From Ifrita kowaldi (taxonomy: Eukaryota > Chordata > Aves > Passeriformes > Cinclosomatidae), in assembly GCA_013398055.1 (NCBI GenBank), contig VZRS01014431.1, positions 398,426-462,425 on the forward strand: DNA of 64,000 nt, written 5' to 3'. Shown piece after piece: positions 61,388-64,000 of this stretch (positions within the stretch are counted from its first letter, which is position 1; each line of letters opens with the position of its first letter). Under the pieces are notes generated by a model. That model made no database searches. It was not told the DNA's origin and worked only from the letters and a program-made list of their open reading frames with translations. The position numbers and the translations under genes were made by a program.

Positions 61388-61576
61388 TGCAAGTGTAACT
61401 CAGTGCACACCATCCCACATATGCTTTCTTCCATATGCAAATAAATGCTATGGATGCACAGCCCACTTGCACGTATCTGCACATGCCAAAGGGATTTACA
61501 CATGTTAATACTTGGAAAGCAAAGTGAGAATGTCTATAAAATGGCATGCACAAAGTGCATTCATCCATGTGCATAT
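61388..61576. promoter_or_regulatory. TGCA-dense patch with POU octamer
   Basis: Nine TGCA tetramers occur in about 190 bases, far more than the roughly one expected. Among them is a perfect octamer, ATGCAAAT, at 61435-61442, the consensus site of POU-domain factors such as OCT1. Many of the other TGCA words sit in near-octamer or ATGCA contexts. The regulatory role is inferred. Confidence 0.4.
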
Positions 61577-64000
61577 CCCTCTGGAGGCAGCACTACTTGG
61601 ATGTGTTTCTGAGCGGAAGAACAGTTAAAAATTGATATGTCACCCTCTCTCTAAAACCTAATGACTACAGTCTGTTAATTACACCGCATCTGCTGGAACT
61701 TTCGGCGAACAAATTGTGGACCTGATCTATTATTTATAATACCAACAGAAATTGCAAGTAATGTTTTAAAGTCTCCCATATGCAGAGTGGTAGCAGAAGC
61801 AAACGATGCCATGTTGTCCCTATGCTGTCGCTTCCCTATGCAGGTACCAGATATTGTGACAAATCAGCTATAATAACCTTTTCTAAATTTTACTTTCTGC
61901 AGATGGAGAGAAAGCAGTGAGAGAATATAAAGACCCACATAAAGGAAAAGAACACTTAAAAAATGTTCAAAATATCGTGTACAATTAGTACCAGAGTGGC
62001 TCTGCAATACTGTAGGCCACATCTTTCCACGGCTTTGAGCCAAGATTCCCACAGCCTGGGATTCACTCGTTGCCTTTGAATGCCCAACAAATAGGTCTGT
62101 GGCAGGGTCTGCTGGGGAGTCATCTTAGCACAGCTATGCTTTGCATTTAGGCTTTAATTGTGGCATCTCTTTTGCTGGTGTGAAATCCATATGGGATTTG
62201 CCGAATCCCCGTGCTTTTTCAGGCACTGGTACAAATATGGAGTGGCTGATGTGCTCTGCCTTGCACAGAGCTCTGAACCACAGCTACACTTCCCACCATC
62301 TCCTGCTCTCTACAAGCACTACCTGGGGTTAGCACTGCTGTGGTTTCTCCAATACAGCAATTCAGCCTTGAAGCAAATAATTGAATTTTTTTTTCCCCCA
62401 ACAGCTCACCCAGGAAACAATGTAAAGTTCGAAAGCCAGGTTGGATCCCCTCTTCCTTGGTTTCCTCAAACCAGTAACAACAACTCCCCAGAGCAAATGG
62501 CAATTGTCTGGTGCAAACTGGAGCAGAATTGCCACCTTCTGCTGTGGAACAGAAACAAGAGCTTTTCACTCATTATTGTTACTATGAGACCTGAGCATTA
62601 GTTAGCTGGCCTTGTTATACAACTCTAGCCAGCCCACTTATCCACCAGAAAGCAAATAACCACTCAGGCTGAAGTTTATGAAACTTCTGGGATTCACAAA
62701 TGTGTTTCGTGGATTTCTGGCAGTTGTCTGAATGTTCACAAATAATGTGATGCCAGTAATCACAGCAAGTCAAAGCTTGACACTTCTATTCATAAATCAG
62801 GAGATGTTTTATTTTTACTGCTTGAACATTTCTGTTCCTAAGCACGATTGGATTTGAACCATCAAGCTGGAGGTGAAAGGACCTTTATTTAATGTATTTG
62901 TTTAGGTTTATATGAAATATAAAAAAGTGTCTATGCAGGGCTCTAGCCACCTTTACCATATATTAAAAAAAACAGGCCAACTCACACAGACAAAAATAAA
63001 CTTAGTAACTTTCAGAAGGAAAAGAAGGCACAAAAAAAGCCTCTTGGGCAGAGACCTCAAATCTTTCTACATAAACCAAACACTTTTGCAGACACTATTT
63101 CTCTCATCTCCAGAGCATGGGACATGAAGAGATGTGTCCCTCAGGTCAGCAGAATTGGGACTGTCTCAGGTCAGGGTGGAAAGAGAGCATTCAGTCCTGC
63201 TGCTGCCAAGCAGATCTATCCAGTATTCTCTCCTTTAAACCAAGAGGACTTCAGCCAAAATGCCTCTGTGGCTTGCAGCTGCAGCAGTATCACTAGGGAG
63301 ACAGAGCAATCTATTAAGCAAGGAGGATCCAAGATCCAAGACTCAATGCCAATAATCTATTTTAGCCTCCCCTGCAAGCCCACAGACACAGGGCAGGTCC
63401 TGCAGCACCACTGGTGACTGCTGGGGCTGGAAATTCCCTCTCATCGCTCCATGGACACGGACAGCACCCACATCCCACCCTGCCCAGTGCTCCCCTCCAC
63501 ACGCTGCGCCCACCCCCAGGCACCCCTGGCACGGGGATTTCTCCCACTCATACATTGTGAAGTAGTTTCATCCAACCAGTTCCTCCTTCCACGGTCAGAA
63601 AATAGTAAAGTTGTTACTCAGAGAGTAGAATGTGGAAGAGAAAACCAACCTATTGACTTTGAAGCCTAAATTAAAACAAATCCATTAGGATTTTCTACCA
63701 CAGGGCAGATGGGTCCCTGCAGACCAGGTTGTGTCCTTCTGCTGCTGGCACCAGCCAAGAGCACCATCCATTGTCCCACTGAACATCCTCTTTCTTTTCA
63801 GTCTCCTTTTTGGGTGGGGACAGGTACATGTGGGGAGGCAGGGACAGAGGAGTGAGACGCATCCTTGTAAAATTGGCTTTTCTCCTCATATGGTCAGAAT
63901 GCACAAATCTTTTAGTGACAGCTTGGTCCCTTCAGAGACAATCCCAATTCTCCTAGAGAATCATCCCTTCCAAAATAAACACAGAAGTGTCAGAGGATCA
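61577..64000. other. Non-coding stretch to the window end
   Basis: No supportable gene. Open frames of up to 147 codons (62158-62601, +) overlap a frame on the opposite strand and are unrecognised. GC-richer sequence lies at about 63.42-63.54 kb. A 22-bp segment flanked by splice-like sites lies at 63802-63823 (see findings). No confident repeats. Confidence 0.55.

Noticed and set aside
62158..62601. 147-codon + frame
   Set aside because: A frame on the opposite strand overlaps it almost fully and no domain is visible.
1..64000. CRISPR arrays, operons, rRNA, tRNA, endogenous retrovirus LTRs
   Set aside because: No regularly spaced repeats, no prokaryotic gene structure, no RNA-gene landmarks and no paired LTR-like ends were seen.

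Overview
This window looks like single-copy, non-coding vertebrate nuclear DNA, most probably from a bird. The main evidence is three short fragments of CR1 (chicken repeat 1) LINE 3' ends: 12515-12620 on the + strand, and 29004-29142 and 37192-37312 on the - strand. They carry the typical avian CR1 wording (GGAAGGGACTT, CCAACCCCC, GCAGGGACATC, a terminal TCTGTGATTC). Overall repeat density is low, and there is no sign of bacterial gene organisation, operons, rRNA, tRNA or CRISPR. A passerine is possible, but nothing I can see proves the order.

I find no protein-coding gene. All open frames are short. The two longest are about 198 codons (46952-47545, +) and 189 codons (43249-43818, -). They match no family I recognise and sit where several overlapping frames are open at once. 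I therefore annotate no CDS. The window is best read as a gene desert or the inside of a very long intron. A few isolated splice-like sites are listed as findings, because a lncRNA exon or micro-exon cannot be excluded by eye.

Layout. 1-12.5 kb: mostly unique sequence with a CpG-richer patch holding a consensus splice donor (about 2.1-2.3 kb), a clear MIR-type tRNA-SINE (2838-2990) and a 20-bp tandem duplication (9215-9254). 12.5-23.6 kb: a sense CR1 tail, a second CpG-richer patch (13.24-13.52 kb), a possible G-quadruplex (15547-15569, -), an apparent ancient amniote repeat (about 17.1 kb) and several decayed MIR-like elements, two of them side by side at 23.2-23.6 kb. 23.6-37.3 kb: AT-rich unique sequence with enhancer-like blocks, the most striking around 34.78-35.0 kb (dense homeodomain-type TAAT/ATTA words around a perfect GATA-containing palindrome), plus two antisense CR1 fragments. 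37.3-53.8 kb: unique sequence, simple repeats and two further candidate conserved blocks. 53.8-64 kb: a (CA)n microsatellite, an 84-bp purine tract, a candidate conserved block cluster (58.5-60.3 kb) and a TGCA-dense patch with a POU octamer (61.39-61.57 kb).

Because there are no genes, there is no pathway to reconstruct. If the window has a function, it is most likely long-range cis-regulation of a gene outside it. Cross-species alignment would test that directly; I could not run it. I saw nothing that amounts to a new biological system.
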